A stretch of DNA of 64,000 nucleotides from Acinetobacter seifertii (GCF_000368065.1 NZ_KB851200.1:1853204-1917203), one strand, 5' to 3'. Shown: positions 30,178-40,585, counted from the first letter of the stretch. Program-made: numbers and translations. Notes: generated by a model not told the origin, from the sequence alone.

Positions 30178-30213
30178 CAGAGCCGCTATAGTTTTTTTTA
30201 TAGCGGCTCTGTT
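30178..30213 (+). terminator. Intrinsic terminator of lysC
   Basis: AGAGCCGCTATA / TATAGCGGCTCT with a T-rich loop, a strong stem 70 bp past the stop codon. The weak T-tail (GTTATATT) makes it slightly less certain. Confidence 0.75.
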
Positions 30214-30252
30214 ATATTAAACGGAAAGTTTTTTGGCAGTGATTATCAAAAT

Positions 30253-30282
30253 ATGACTTTGTTCTCATATTTCTGTTAGAAT
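30253..30282 (+). promoter_or_regulatory. Possible sigma-70 promoter of csrA
   Basis: ATGACT, an 18-nt spacer and TAGAAT lie about 75 bp upstream of the csrA start. The -35 is weak; the -10 matches 5 of 6. This is a guess from consensus only. Confidence 0.4.
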
Positions 30283-30357
30283 CTGACTGAAAACTGAGGT
30301 TGAGCTTTTATTTGGGTACCAATATTGCAGTTTTAAGCGTTTAGCAAGGAGATAAAC

Positions 30358-30612
30358 ATGCTGATTCTGACCCGCCGTGTCGGGGAAACATTAATGATTG
30401 GGGATCAAGTCAGTGTTACTGTGCTTGGCGTCAAAGGAAACCAGGTTCGAATTGGTGTGAATGCGCCAAAAGAGGTTTCTGTTCATCGCGAAGAAATTTA
30501 TCAACGTATTCAACATGAACGTGCAATGCATGAACACCTTCAACATCTTGATCAAGATTATCAAGTTTCATATGAAGATGATAATTATGCACAGAAAAAC
30601 TTCAATCGTTAG
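30358..30612 (+). CDS. csrA: Carbon storage regulator CsrA (RsmA)
   Basis: An 84-aa RNA-binding dimer that represses or stabilises mRNAs by binding GGA motifs. The core [33 protein letters not shown] is nearly invariant, and [11 protein letters not shown] with the key Arg44 follows. The C-terminus is about 20 residues longer than in E. coli and is rich in His, Gln and Asp ([12 protein letters not shown]...), as known in Acinetobacter-type CsrA. The start has a strong AAGGAGAT box 5 nt upstream. Its own promoter lies after the lysC terminator. Confidence 0.97.
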   Translation: MLILTRRVGETLMIGDQVSVTVLGVKGNQVRIGVNAPKEVSVHREEIYQRIQHERAMHEHLQHLDQDYQVSYEDDNYAQKNFNR

Positions 30613-30634
30613 TATGAAGTTATTCTCTCCCTAA

Positions 30635-30662
30635 TTAAAGCGACTTTCTAGTCGCTTTAAAT
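30635..30662 (+). terminator. Intrinsic terminator of csrA
   Basis: TTAAAGCGAC-TTTCTA-GTCGCTTTAA followed by ATTTTTT. It also faces the convergent rnhB. Confidence 0.85.
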
Positions 30663-30681
30663 TTTTTGGAAGTATATAAAT

Positions 30682-31248
30682 TTATAGACCTAATGCACGT
30701 TTTACTGGTGCATAACTACGACGGTGTTGATCGATCACCCCGTGAGCTGCAATCGCTTCAAAGTGTGCTTTTGTTGGATAGCCTTTATGTTTGGCAAATC
30801 CAAATAATGGATACTGTTGATCTAATTCTGCCATTTGGCGATCACGTGTGACTTTTGCCAAGATACTGGCAGCACTAATTTCGGCGTGGCTCGCATCTCC
30901 ACCAACAATTGCTTCACAAGGAATAATGATTCCTTTGGGAATTTGGTTGCCATCTACAATAACTTTTTCAGGCAGTGTTTTAAGGCCGTCCACTGCTCGC
31001 TTCATTGCTAGAAATGTTGCTTGTAGGATATTTAGCTCATCAATTTCTGCATGTGTCGCTTCCGCAATTGACCATGCTAAAGCTTTTTCCTGAATTTCAA
31101 TAAACAACTTTTCACGTTTTTTTTCAGTTAATTTTTTAGAATCGTTTAGTCCTAAAATCGGATTTTCCGGATCTAAAATAACAGCTGCGGCAACAACCGA
31201 CCCCACTAATGGGCCTCGCCCCGCCTCATCTACGCCTGCAACGAACAT
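30682..31248 (-). CDS. rnhB: Ribonuclease HII
   Basis: Removes ribonucleotides embedded in DNA. The 188-aa sequence has the catalytic [12 protein letters not shown] motif at residues 5-16 (Asp and Glu), [13 protein letters not shown] near residue 35, the third acidic residue in VIVDGNQ near residue 97, and [19 protein letters not shown] near residue 120, where a GGDA... Asp completes the DEDD set. The length is close to other RNase HII proteins. It lies convergent with csrA and downstream of a lipoprotein gene that ends in a terminator. Confidence 0.96.
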   Translation of the reverse strand: MFVAGVDEAGRGPLVGSVVAAAVILDPENPILGLNDSKKLTEKKREKLFIEIQEKALAWSIAEATHAEIDELNILQATFLAMKRAVDGLKTLPEKVIVDGNQIPKGIIIPCEAIVGGDASHAEISAASILAKVTRDRQMAELDQQYPLFGFAKHKGYPTKAHFEAIAAHGVIDQHRRSYAPVKRALGL

Positions 31249-31267
31249 GTATACTCCAATGAAAAAA

Positions 31268-31297
31268 AGAGGCTGATCAATATGAATCAGCCTTCTT
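31268..31297 (-). terminator. Intrinsic terminator of the small lipoprotein gene
   Basis: AAGGCTGAT / ATCAGCCTC stem with a run of seven T on the minus strand. It lies 20 bp upstream of the rnhB start. Confidence 0.75.
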
Positions 31298-31315
31298 TAA
31301 AACTTAAATTATTAA

Positions 31316-31693
31316 TTACTTTTGTAAAGCTTCAGCCACGCAAGCATTTACAGTATTAGAAACGACTTGGGTTACTATTGTTGCACGTGCAGCTGGGTCA
31401 AGTGCAGCAGTAGCCAAATCAACTGCCGTAACACTGTTTGGTGCCTTTTCACTTACGCAGCCACAAACATTAGTTTGAATACTATCACGTTGTTCAGCAG
31501 TCATAAGCTTTGTTGCTGTTTTCCATGCAGGAACATTATTAATTTCTGTAATACATTTCGCATTTACAGCAACTTTCAATGCAGCCATACCTAACTGTTG
31601 AGTTGTAGTTTCTGCAGAACCTGCTCCAGGCGTGGTTGCACATGCAGTTAAAGCTAAAACAACTGGTGCCACAGCAAGCATCAATTTTTTCAT
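31316..31693 (-). CDS. Small lipoprotein, 125 aa
   Basis: I do not recognise a family. MKKLMLAVAPVVLALTACATTPG is a lipoprotein signal with lipobox LTAC, so the mature protein is acylated at about Cys18. Three further cysteines (KCITEIN, NVCGCVSEK) and a late NACVAEAL could form disulfides. The body is helical, Ala- and Val-rich. The frame reaches upstream to 31780, but the ATG at 31693 has AAGGA 6 nt before it; the adjacent ATG at 31696 is the alternative. The signal and lipobox support export. The function is unknown. Confidence 0.78.
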   Translation of the reverse strand: MKKLMLAVAPVVLALTACATTPGAGSAETTTQQLGMAALKVAVNAKCITEINNVPAWKTATKLMTAEQRDSIQTNVCGCVSEKAPNSVTAVDLATAALDPAARATIVTQVVSNTVNACVAEALQK

Positions 31694-31931
31694 CATTTTT
31701 CCTTTGATCGAACGTAAGCAGCGCGTATTTTGCCTAAACTCGTGCTTAGAAGAAACAAATAAATTGATGCATTTATGCAATCTAATTTTCCTACACTCCA
31801 GTTTGATTTAATCATGTGCTTCAGCTAAAGCGTTCTGTTTATAGTACGCTCCGTTACGAGAACAACATTTCTCAAAAATACTGCTTTACCATAAAATCTA
31901 GCGCTAAAATGACAAAAAATTAGGGTCTTTT

Positions 31932-32489
31932 ATGCCTGCCTCATCCTCTCAATACTACACCCGTACTGCACAGATTTTGCATTGGGTTATGGCAATCATT
32001 TTCATTACGGCTTGGGTGATTGGTTTCTACAGTGGAAATTTTTTAAGTTATGATACTGATGGCAGCTTTAAAGGTGATGTCATTACACTGCATAAAAACA
32101 TCGCCACAACCATTATCTTTCTAGTGGTTATTCGCCTTTTCTGGCGTTACACCCATCCAGCCCCAAAGTTGCCTGACAGCATGTCACCAACAATGAAAAC
32201 TTTGGCTCACATTGGACATTTATTACTCTATGTGATTTTAGTAGCGCTACCTATTACTGGTTGCTTATTTAGCTGGAGTGCTGGTCACCCTGCCCCAGTT
32301 TTATATTTATTTAATATTCCACGTTTAGTACAAGACAACCCTGAGTTATTAGCGATTGTTAAACCATTACATATTTATATTTCATGGTTTGCAGGTTTGC
32401 TTATTGTTGGACATGTTCTGGCAGCTTTAAAACATCACTTTGTGGATAAAGACAATGTTTTAAACAGCATGACCAAACAAGCTAAATAA
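31932..32489 (+). CDS. Cytochrome b561-family protein
   Basis: A 185-aa inner-membrane dihaem electron carrier (CybB/YodB-like). Four transmembrane helices are visible: about residues 15-35 (ILHWVMAIIFITAWVIGFY), 57-75, 92-112 (LAHIGHLLLYVILVALPITG) and 145-165. Candidate haem-ligand histidines are His17, LHKNIA near residue 54, the AHIGHLLL His near residue 97 and KPLHIYISWFAG near residue 146, spaced as in the family. It is likely a superoxide:ubiquinone oxidoreductase or another quinone-linked redox component. It is monocistronic with a strong terminator. Confidence 0.88.
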   Translation: MPASSSQYYTRTAQILHWVMAIIFITAWVIGFYSGNFLSYDTDGSFKGDVITLHKNIATTIIFLVVIRLFWRYTHPAPKLPDSMSPTMKTLAHIGHLLLYVILVALPITGCLFSWSAGHPAPVLYLFNIPRLVQDNPELLAIVKPLHIYISWFAGLLIVGHVLAALKHHFVDKDNVLNSMTKQAK

Positions 32490-32500
32490 ATTCAATGTTA

Positions 32501-32530
32501 AAAAAACCGCCTATTAAAGGCGGTTTTTTT
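32501..32530. terminator. Bidirectional terminator between cytochrome b561 and the deaminase gene
   Basis: AAAAAACCGCC-TATTAAA-GGCGGTTTTTTT between convergent genes. Confidence 0.92.
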
Positions 32531-32532
32531 AT

Positions 32533-33627
<1,095 letters not shown>

Positions 33628-33642
33628 TTATAAAAAATCGTA

Positions 33643-34962
33643 TTAACCGCCAAAAGCGATAAATTTAAATACCCAAAGAGCAGCAATAATCCACACCATG
33701 TATGGAACAGTTTTTGCCTTACCTGTGAATAGTTTAACTAATGCATAGCTGATAAAGCCCATTGCAATACCATCTGCAATTGAGTACGCGAATGGCATAA
33801 ATACAATTGTTAAAAAGGCTGGAACAGCTTCTGTAATATCATCCCAATCAATGTGCGTGATCCCTTGGATCATAAGTACACCGATAAATAACAAAGCTGG
33901 GGCTGTTGCAAAACCTGGCACAGATTGAGCAAGAGGAGCTAAAAATAAACAGCAGATAAATAAAACAGCAACAACGACTGCAGTTAAACCAGTACGCCCA
34001 CCCGCCGCTACACCTGAAGCTGATTCGATATATGGCGTAGTTGATGAAGTACCCAATGCAGCACCAGCAACAATAGCTGTAGAGTCAGCAAATAATGCTT
34101 TTTTCAAACGTGGTAATTTACCATCTTTTAAAAGCCCTGCGCGGTGTGAAACGCCAACCAAAGTACCCGTACTGTCAAACAAGTCAACAATGAAGAATAC
34201 GAAGATGACACCGACCATACTTGCAGTAAACAGGCCTTTAAAGTCCATTTGCATGAATGTTGGTGCAATTGAAGGGATTTGACCTACTACACCTTTAAAT
34301 TGATTCAAGCCTAAAGCGGTCGCAATTGCTGTAACGACTAAAATACTAATAATGATGGCACCGCGAACTTTAAGCTGATGTAAAACTACAATCAATAAAA
34401 ATCCAAATAAAGCCAACAACACTGTAGGCTGTTTAATATCACCCAAACCTACCAATGTCGCTTGATTGGCAACAATAATGCCGGCATTTTTTAGCGCAAT
34501 AAGTGCAAGGAATAAACCAATACCCCCGCCTATCGCAAATTTAAGCGACATTGGAATTGCATTGACAATCGCTTCACGAACTTTAAAGAAGCTAATAGCA
34601 AGAAAGACAATTCCTGAAACAAAAACAGCTGCTAAAGCCGTCTGCCATGGCACTCCCATGCCCATACATACCGAATAGGTAAAATAAGCGTTAAGCCCCA
34701 TGCCCGGTGCCAATGCAATTGGATAATTGGCAATAATACCCATCACTAAACAACCGATTGCTGCCGCCAAACAGGTTGCAACGAATACGGCGCCATGATC
34801 CATGCCGGTTTCAGATAAAATGAGTGGATTGACAATGATGATGTAACACATCGTTAAAAATGTAGTTACACCAGCAAGAACTTCTGTTCGAAACGTGGTT
34901 TTATTGTCGCTTAACTTAAATAAACGCTCTAACCAGCCTGCCGAAGAATTGGGCGCCGCCAT
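33643..34962 (-). CDS. NCS2-family purine permease (AzgA/GhxP-type)
   Basis: A 439-aa inner-membrane proton-coupled transporter for adenine, guanine or hypoxanthine. The N-terminus FKLSDNKTTFRTEVLAGVTTFLTMCYIIIVNPLILS is the signature of the AzgA-like branch. APGMGLNAYFTYSV near residue 85 and FFIVDLFDSTGTLVGVSHRAGLL near residue 265 hold conserved substrate-binding residues, and GTSSTTPYIESASGVAAGGRTGL near residue 310 is the second signature. About 12-14 hydrophobic helices are seen. It lies upstream of the deaminase on the same strand with a terminator between, so the two may be separately expressed parts of one salvage function. Confidence 0.93.
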   Translation of the reverse strand: MAAPNSSAGWLERLFKLSDNKTTFRTEVLAGVTTFLTMCYIIIVNPLILSETGMDHGAVFVATCLAAAIGCLVMGIIANYPIALAPGMGLNAYFTYSVCMGMGVPWQTALAAVFVSGIVFLAISFFKVREAIVNAIPMSLKFAIGGGIGLFLALIALKNAGIIVANQATLVGLGDIKQPTVLLALFGFLLIVVLHQLKVRGAIIISILVVTAIATALGLNQFKGVVGQIPSIAPTFMQMDFKGLFTASMVGVIFVFFIVDLFDSTGTLVGVSHRAGLLKDGKLPRLKKALFADSTAIVAGAALGTSSTTPYIESASGVAAGGRTGLTAVVVAVLFICCLFLAPLAQSVPGFATAPALLFIGVLMIQGITHIDWDDITEAVPAFLTIVFMPFAYSIADGIAMGFISYALVKLFTGKAKTVPYMVWIIAALWVFKFIAFGG

Positions 34963-35143
34963 AAGTAGCCTCTATGCAAAATCTGAGCTGTGGAATATGT
35001 ACTTCTATGTAGGTATCTGAGCAATCTTGTTTTTCTGATCAGATCTCTAAACAAAAACCTCAAATAGATGAAGCAACAAATATGCCACTCATTTGAATTT
35101 TGATTTCATACATAGAAAATAGACACAGCCCCTCTTGAAACAC

Positions 35144-35176
35144 AAAAAAGCTGCATAACCCCTATGCAGCTTTTTT
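35144..35176 (-). terminator. Intrinsic terminator after the 74-aa gene
   Basis: AAAAAGCTGCATA-ACCCC-TATGCAGCTTTTTT. The rest of the 320-bp gap between 34963 and 35284 shows no gene or recognisable regulatory element. Confidence 0.8.
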
Positions 35177-35284
35177 ACTATACGTTAAATAAGTTTAACA
35201 GATTCAATCGCAACATGATCAAAATTTATGAAAAGATATGACCAATGACAGTCTTTTTAAAGCAAATTACAACAACAGTTTTGA

Positions 35285-35512
35285 CTAGAAAAAAACTTTT
35301 TTATCACTGAGATAGTTTTGCAAAGTATAAGAAGCTAAATTGCTATGACTAACACGATTAGGATTTCGCTCAATCGTTTGCAAGTTTTTTTCTGCTTCTT
35401 GAATAATTCGCATAAGTTCTTGGTGTTTTTTATTTTGGCTATCTAAATACGCCCAATACCCTAATACAAACACGATACTCACACACAACACTATTAATAC
35501 TTTATTGATCAT
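35285..35512 (-). CDS. Small single-pass membrane protein, about 75 aa
   Basis: I do not recognise a family. From the ATG at 35512 the protein begins MINKVLIVLCVSIVFVLGYWAYLDS, a single membrane anchor. A charged helical segment follows (NKKHQELMRIIQEAEKNLQTIER, coiled-coil-like heptads), then a polar tail. The frame extends upstream to 35581, but those codons are AT-rich and lack a ribosome binding site, while GAG lies about 10 nt before 35512. A terminator follows about 110 bp downstream. The coding call is moderate. Confidence 0.55.
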   Translation of the reverse strand: MINKVLIVLCVSIVFVLGYWAYLDSQNKKHQELMRIIQEAEKNLQTIERNPNRVSHSNLASYTLQNYLSDKKVFF

Positions 35513-35834
35513 TATTATTATCTCTATGTTTTTAATGTTAATGATCTTAACAAAAAATAACCAGTTTGTGAATACTTTCACATTTATTTACAATAATTAC
35601 CAATCACTCAAGCTATTGATATAAAAAATTTTTTCTAATTTACAATTTTAAAAAAGCTTAAAAAGGAAACTTTTCACTTAAAAATTCATTTTTAAAAATC
35701 ACTATATTTTTTATTAAAAACTTATATACACTGCTTTCCCTCTTTCATTTTTAAGTATATTTAAATTTATTTTTCAATTTAACTTCACTATATTATTGAT
35801 TGAATTTTAATTTATTTATTCAATTCCCAAATAA

Positions 35835-35870
35835 TAAAAAGCCCATTTCAATCAATCAAAATGGGCTTTT
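35835..35870 (-). terminator. Intrinsic terminator of the left monooxygenase operon
   Basis: AAAAGCCCATTT / AAATGGGCTTTT stem with a 10-nt loop and flanking A/T runs. The gap 35582-35834 before it is very AT-rich with no gene or other element seen. Confidence 0.85.
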
Positions 35871-35879
35871 ATAAATTAA

Positions 35880-37430
35880 TTAACCGACAATTTCTTCAAC
35901 TTTAGGTTTTGCCTTTATCAAATCAGCCTCATGCACCACTTCATATTCTTCTAACTTTAAATGTTTTAAACGCTGTCTAAGTTTTTTCAAAGACCATGGC
36001 CATGCGGCAAAATTACGGCCATTAGCATCGAGATAGTAACTTTTACATCCGCCACTATTAAATACAGTGGTTTGCAGATGTTTTTGTACAAGCTCATTAT
36101 GCTTTTTAATCACTTCTGACTTAACGGAAAGTTTAGCAATCCCCTTTGCCTTCATTTGTAGCAAACCATCAACAATATATTGCAGTTGTGCTTCAGCAAG
36201 ACCAATAAAGGAGTCGTAAACCAACACATTAGGTCCTAGCATAAGAAATGCATTCGGCACATTTTCAATATTGGTACCTAAGTAAGCTTCTGGTGAAGAG
36301 TCTTTCCAAAGATCAACCAAACATTGTCCTTGCTCATTGTGTACACATTTACCAATTGGTGGATGAGACACTTCAAAACCCGTGCCCCAAATAATCACAT
36401 CAACTTCGTGACGTTCACCATTGGCAGCAATAACAGTATTGCCTTCAACTTTAAGCAGACCATGTGGAATAAGTGTAGTGTTAGATGCCTGTAACGCTGG
36501 ATAGTAGTTATTGGCAAATAAAATACGTTTACAACCAATATCAAAATTAGGTGTTACGTTTTGACGTAGAACCGGATCTTTAATTTGCAACTTTAATAGT
36601 TGTTTCGCAGCAAAATTGACAGGCTTTAAAGCTTTTGGATTGCGTAAGCCAAAATTAATGACATTTAAAGTACTCGCCACAGTCTGTCGCCAAGTCGCTT
36701 GAATAGCTGGATATTTAGCAATAACGGATTTACTTAACTCACCCAAGTCGGTATCTGGTTTTGGCAGTACCCAAGGTGCTGTACGTTGGAACACAAACAG
36801 CTCTTTTGCGTTAGGTTGGATTTGTGGCACAAATTGGATGGCAGATGCACCCGTACCAATCACGGCAATGCGTTTACCAGTTAAGTCATAATCATGGTTC
36901 CATTTTGCTGAATGGAACATTTCACCAGTAAAAGTATCTAAACCCTCAAGGCGTGGTATCTGAGCTTCAGTAATTGGACCAGTAGCAAATAGAACTGTTT
37001 TAGCGATATACAAACCAGAGCTTGTCTCGAGTTTCCAAACATTTTCTAGACTGTCCCATTCTGCATTTAATAGTTCGGTATTGAATTCAATTAAAGACTC
37101 AATATCAAAGTCACGGCTTACATCTTCTAAGTAACTTAAGATTTCCGGTTGGCGTGCAAATAAGTGACTCCATTTTGCACTTGGGGCAAACGAGTAAGAA
37201 TAAAGCGATGATGGAACATCACAACCACAACCCGGATAAGTATTTTCACGCCAAGTACCACCGACGCGGCTCGCTTTCTCAATAATTTTAAAATTGGTTA
37301 AGCCTGCTTCATTTAGCTTGATTGCTGCAGCTAAACCAGAAATGCCTGCACCAACAATAAAAGTGTCATAAATATGGAGAACCTCTTGGGTTTTACGTGT
37401 ACGTGTATTTGTTCTAGGTTTAGTGACCAT
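35880..37430 (-). CDS. Flavin-containing monooxygenase, Baeyer-Villiger-like (left copy)
   Basis: A 516-aa FAD/NADPH enzyme and the third gene of the left operon. The FAD motif FIVGAGISGLAAAIKL (GxGxxG) is near residue 25. GGTWRENTYPGCGCDVPS near residue 62 is typical of class I BVMO/FMO proteins. The fingerprint region FTGEMFHSAKWNHDYDLTGK near residue 168 matches FxGxxxHxxxW but has Asn after the Trp where BVMOs have Pro or Asp. The NADPH motif IAVIGTGASAIQ is near residue 188. The likely reaction is oxygen insertion into a ketone or aldehyde, substrate unknown. It is nearly identical to the right copy at 43633. Confidence 0.9.
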   Translation of the reverse strand: MVTKPRTNTRTRKTQEVLHIYDTFIVGAGISGLAAAIKLNEAGLTNFKIIEKASRVGGTWRENTYPGCGCDVPSSLYSYSFAPSAKWSHLFARQPEILSYLEDVSRDFDIESLIEFNTELLNAEWDSLENVWKLETSSGLYIAKTVLFATGPITEAQIPRLEGLDTFTGEMFHSAKWNHDYDLTGKRIAVIGTGASAIQFVPQIQPNAKELFVFQRTAPWVLPKPDTDLGELSKSVIAKYPAIQATWRQTVASTLNVINFGLRNPKALKPVNFAAKQLLKLQIKDPVLRQNVTPNFDIGCKRILFANNYYPALQASNTTLIPHGLLKVEGNTVIAANGERHEVDVIIWGTGFEVSHPPIGKCVHNEQGQCLVDLWKDSSPEAYLGTNIENVPNAFLMLGPNVLVYDSFIGLAEAQLQYIVDGLLQMKAKGIAKLSVKSEVIKKHNELVQKHLQTTVFNSGGCKSYYLDANGRNFAAWPWSLKKLRQRLKHLKLEEYEVVHEADLIKAKPKVEEIVG

Positions 37431-37453
37431 AATTTTTCTGCCTATACAAAATT

Positions 37454-38284
37454 TTATTTAAATAATTGATACGAAAGCCCAAGGAACTTTGCATATAGCG
37501 TTGGTGACGTTCTTTTCATAAGCCAGAATAATTTGGCGTCGATCTGTGGCGTGGTATAGAGCTGCCCTCGATCTAATCGGTTCAATGTTAATGTTGCAAC
37601 TGCATCACTGGTGGTCATGGCATAATTCATGAGTGCATGATCAGCTAGTTTTGAATAGCGCCCTGGAATACGACCATTTTTAATGATATTGGTCGGAACC
37701 AAAGTCGGGCACAGCACATTCACTTTAATATTGAATTTGCGAAGCTCAGCTGAAAGGGTTTCTGATAATGCCAATACACCCGCTTTCGTTACGTTATAGA
37801 CACTCATTTCTGGTGCTGCAGTATAAGACGCAGCTGAAGCTACATTAATAATTGCGCCGTAACCTAATTTTTTGAGCTTTGGCACAAATGCATGACAACC
37901 ATGGATAACGCCCCATAGGTTTACGTGCATACACCACTTCCAGTCCTCCAAGCTCATTTCATCAAATTTGCCGCCTAGACCTACGCCAGCATTATTAATA
38001 ATCAGTGTTACCGGATGCTCTAATAATTGCTCTGCTTGATCAGCCAAAACCTGTACTTGTTCTGCTTGTCCAACATCGCACTTGACTGCAAAAGCTTTTT
38101 GTCCAAGCTGTTCAACTAACTTTACGGTTTCTTCAGCAGCTTCTAAATTAATATCCGCACATACCACGTTGCCACCGCGTTTTGCCAATTCAAGTGCAAA
38201 GCTACGGCCAATTCCACTACCTGCCCCTGTCACAACAGCATATGCGTTTCGGCTAGGCTGGTCTTTCTTACCAAATAGAATCAT
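37454..38284 (-). CDS. Short-chain dehydrogenase/reductase (left copy)
   Basis: A 276-aa SDR, second gene of the left operon. It has the TGAGSGIGRSFA NAD(P) motif at residue 19, an acidic CADINLEAAE at the end of strand 2 (suggesting NAD preference), NNAGVGLGG near residue 95, and the catalytic Ser in INVASAASYTAAP near residue 146 with Tyr-Lys in YNVTKAG near residue 160. The C-terminal tail LFWLMKRTSPTLYAKFLGLSYQLFK is long, basic and hydrophobic, perhaps for membrane contact. It probably oxidises an alcohol to the ketone or aldehyde that the adjacent monooxygenase uses. It is paralogous to the SDR at 42776. Confidence 0.92.
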   Translation of the reverse strand: MILFGKKDQPSRNAYAVVTGAGSGIGRSFALELAKRGGNVVCADINLEAAEETVKLVEQLGQKAFAVKCDVGQAEQVQVLADQAEQLLEHPVTLIINNAGVGLGGKFDEMSLEDWKWCMHVNLWGVIHGCHAFVPKLKKLGYGAIINVASAASYTAAPEMSVYNVTKAGVLALSETLSAELRKFNIKVNVLCPTLVPTNIIKNGRIPGRYSKLADHALMNYAMTTSDAVATLTLNRLDRGQLYTTPQIDAKLFWLMKRTSPTLYAKFLGLSYQLFK

Positions 38285-38349
38285 AGTAAATCCTAAAAAA
38301 TTTTAGGGAGACGACAGTAATTTGGGTATTACTGCCGTGACCAACAGCC

Positions 38350-39312
38350 TTATGAAACTGCACGAACTGGGGGAGTAAATTCCTTCACAAAGTAAGGTGC
38401 AATTGCACCGCCCTCGTTAAGTAATTTCTTTTTGTAGTACTCAAGGTATTGAGTTGTGTCATGATCATTTGGATGAAAGCTTGGACGTAAATAATCCAGA
38501 ATCTGGCCAACGGTGCTACCGAATACGCCATCTTTTGGACTAAAAATTAAGTTGACGCCACGACGTGCATCTTTCCAGAATTTTCTGGTCAGCATTTCTT
38601 GTGGCTTATGCAGTACAGGCACAAATAATGTTGCGGTTGGAATAAGCCCTAAAATGGTAATGAAAGCCATTAGAAAACCGGTTGCACGCAATGGATAGTT
38701 ACCGTTCAAAACCTGATAGACATCATAAGCAATATCTTTGTGCTCAGACTCTTCAAGCATATGCCACATCCATAACGCTCGGCTTTTCGCATCGTCGGTA
38801 TAATAAAAGTTCTTTTCATGCTTCATCATGTATTCAGCGAGAACTGCCGTAAAGTGCTCAATGCCTGCCATAAGTGAAAGCTTTAATGGCTGTGGGAATT
38901 TTAAAAACACATATTTAAAGAAGTTTTCACCTAAGAAACGATATAAATCGACCGGATATTCCAGCTCTTTAATTGCATCATTGAATTCATTATGCAATTT
39001 TGAATGGATGGCCTCTTGACCAATAAGAGAAGTAACACGCTGTTTTAAAATTGGGTCTTGAATAAATTCACGGTGGTGACGGGCAGTTTCGATGACAAGA
39101 TCTTCACCGTAGGTCAAAAAAACCGAAAGCGTTGCAAAGAACAAAGTTGCAAACTGATTGTTGACGTAAAACTCGATATCAATTTCTTTGCCATCAAATC
39201 CGATATTAAGATGGCGGATTGGGATAGATCCTTTATTTGAAAAATCTATCTTTTGATACTGAGCCATAACTGATTTAGGAGAAATAATATTTCGGATAGC
39301 TTGAGCGACCAT
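38350..39312 (-). CDS. PF10118-family metal-dependent protein, diiron-like (left copy)
   Basis: A 320-aa protein annotated by family as metal-dependent hydrolase (PF10118). The helical core carries two ExxH motifs, GQEAIHSKLH near residue 117 and EESEHKDIAYD near residue 205. Glutamates in EDLVIETARHH and GIEHFTAVLAEYM lie between, the pattern of a ferritin-like diiron site. A hydrophobic stretch near residue 225 (LMAFITILGLIPTATLFV) suggests membrane association. It is the first gene of the left operon. The frame runs to 39360, but AGGGTG lies 6-7 nt before the ATG at 39312 (MVAQAIRN). It is paralogous to 41754. Confidence 0.87.
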   Translation of the reverse strand: MVAQAIRNIISPKSVMAQYQKIDFSNKGSIPIRHLNIGFDGKEIDIEFYVNNQFATLFFATLSVFLTYGEDLVIETARHHREFIQDPILKQRVTSLIGQEAIHSKLHNEFNDAIKELEYPVDLYRFLGENFFKYVFLKFPQPLKLSLMAGIEHFTAVLAEYMMKHEKNFYYTDDAKSRALWMWHMLEESEHKDIAYDVYQVLNGNYPLRATGFLMAFITILGLIPTATLFVPVLHKPQEMLTRKFWKDARRGVNLIFSPKDGVFGSTVGQILDYLRPSFHPNDHDTTQYLEYYKKKLLNEGGAIAPYFVKEFTPPVRAVS

Positions 39313-39451
39313 TTTTGACACCCTATAAAATTTGTTAAATACAAGGCAGCGTCGAATCAAACAGGTAAAGTTGTCTTTAAATTATTTCTTGCAATCTTTA
39401 ACTGCTCTAGAACAAAAATTTGCTCGGTTACATCTGCCTTGCCATGTTTTA

Positions 39452-39473
39452 TGAACTTAAGCGAGGTTAAATT
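39452..39473. promoter_or_regulatory. Degenerate copy of the TetR-region repeat upstream of the left operon
   Basis: GAACTTAAGCGAGGTTA resembles GAACATAAGCTCAGGTTA of the two better copies (one gap, two mismatches). It lies about 140 bp before the left operon in the 460-bp gap between that operon and pirin. Significance is uncertain. No other element was recognised in this gap. Confidence 0.35.
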
Positions 39474-39822
39474 CACCAAATCAGGTTAAATAGTGCGCTT
39501 GATGCATTACTCGAACAAGGACAAAAAAAGCCAACCCACTTTGAAACTTTTTGCCAATTTAAATATTTTTTGATTATTTCAAACAACTTATATAAGCTAA
39601 TATTATTCATAATAATTTAAATAAAGGACACTTGTCCTAAAATGACAAAAAGATGGCTTAAAAAGATAATAAATGAAATATTATGCCTATTTTCCAAATA
39701 AATCATTTTAATACTTCAGCGTTCCAAAAATCACACCAAGCTTTCTGTTTTTAGAGCTTCATTGCATAAATGAAAACGATAAACTGCATTCAGAGAAAAA
39801 AATTGAATGAGGATAATAAATC

Positions 39823-40545
39823 ATGTTTGATATGCGTTTATCTCATGAGCGTGGTGCAGCACATCATGGCTGGTTACAGTCAAAACACACGTTTTCATTT
39901 GCAAATTATTGGGACCCGAAACAAGTAGGTTTTTCAGATTTGCTTGTGATTAATGACGATACTGTTGCTCCATCGAAAGGTTTTGGCACTCACCCTCACC
40001 GCAACATGGAAATTATTTCTTATGTGCTTGAAGGTGCGTTAGAACATAAAGATTCAATGGGTACAGGTTCGGTGATTGTGCCTGGTGATATTCAATTAAT
40101 GAGCGCAGGACGTGGTGTTGCTCATAGTGAATTTAACCACTCTGCACAAGAAAACGTGCACTTCTTGCAAATTTGGGTTGTTCCAAACGAAGTGAACACC
40201 ACCCCGGGCTATCAACAATTGCATATTTCTGAGGAAGACAAACGCGGTAAATTGCACTTGATGATTTCACCAAAAGGTGGCGAAAAAACTTTGTCGATCA
40301 AACAAGATATTAATATTTATTCTGGTCTTTTTGACGGCGAAGAAACAGCAGAGTTTGCAATTCCAGAAGGACGTTATGTTTACCTACATGTGGCAAAAGG
40401 CAGTATTGATGTAAACGGTAAAACCTTTAACACGGGTGATGCTGCGCGAATTCGTGATGGAGGCAAGTTATCATTTACTAATGGTGATAATGCTGAAATT
40501 CTGATTTTTGATATGCGTCCAGAAGAAGTTCCAACCATGCCATAA
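39823..40545 (+). CDS. Pirin family protein (YhhW-like)
   Basis: A 240-aa bicupin. The N-terminal cupin metal ligands are His57 and His59 in GTHPHRNMEIISYVLEG, with His101 and Glu103 in GRGVAHSEFNH. This is the pirin iron site and is compatible with quercetin 2,3-dioxygenase activity shown for E. coli YhhW. The C-terminal cupin (AEFAIPEGRYVYLHVAKGSIDV) is degenerate. The start follows a GAGGATAA box. It sits between the left operon and tetR and has its own terminator. Its link to the monooxygenases is inferred from position only. Confidence 0.92.
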   Translation: MFDMRLSHERGAAHHGWLQSKHTFSFANYWDPKQVGFSDLLVINDDTVAPSKGFGTHPHRNMEIISYVLEGALEHKDSMGTGSVIVPGDIQLMSAGRGVAHSEFNHSAQENVHFLQIWVVPNEVNTTPGYQQLHISEEDKRGKLHLMISPKGGEKTLSIKQDINIYSGLFDGEETAEFAIPEGRYVYLHVAKGSIDVNGKTFNTGDAARIRDGGKLSFTNGDNAEILIFDMRPEEVPTMP

Positions 40546-40550
40546 TCAAC

Positions 40551-40585
40551 AAAACACCTGCATAGTTATATGCAGGTGTTTTTTT
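40551..40585 (+). terminator. Intrinsic terminator of the pirin gene
   Basis: AAAACACCTGCAT / ATGCAGGTGTTTTTTT. It is also suitable for the convergent tetR. Confidence 0.92.

Noticed and set aside
34963..35284. Purine riboswitch upstream of the NCS2 permease
   Set aside because: I could not find the conserved purine-riboswitch core in this gap, only an intrinsic terminator belonging to the upstream small gene.
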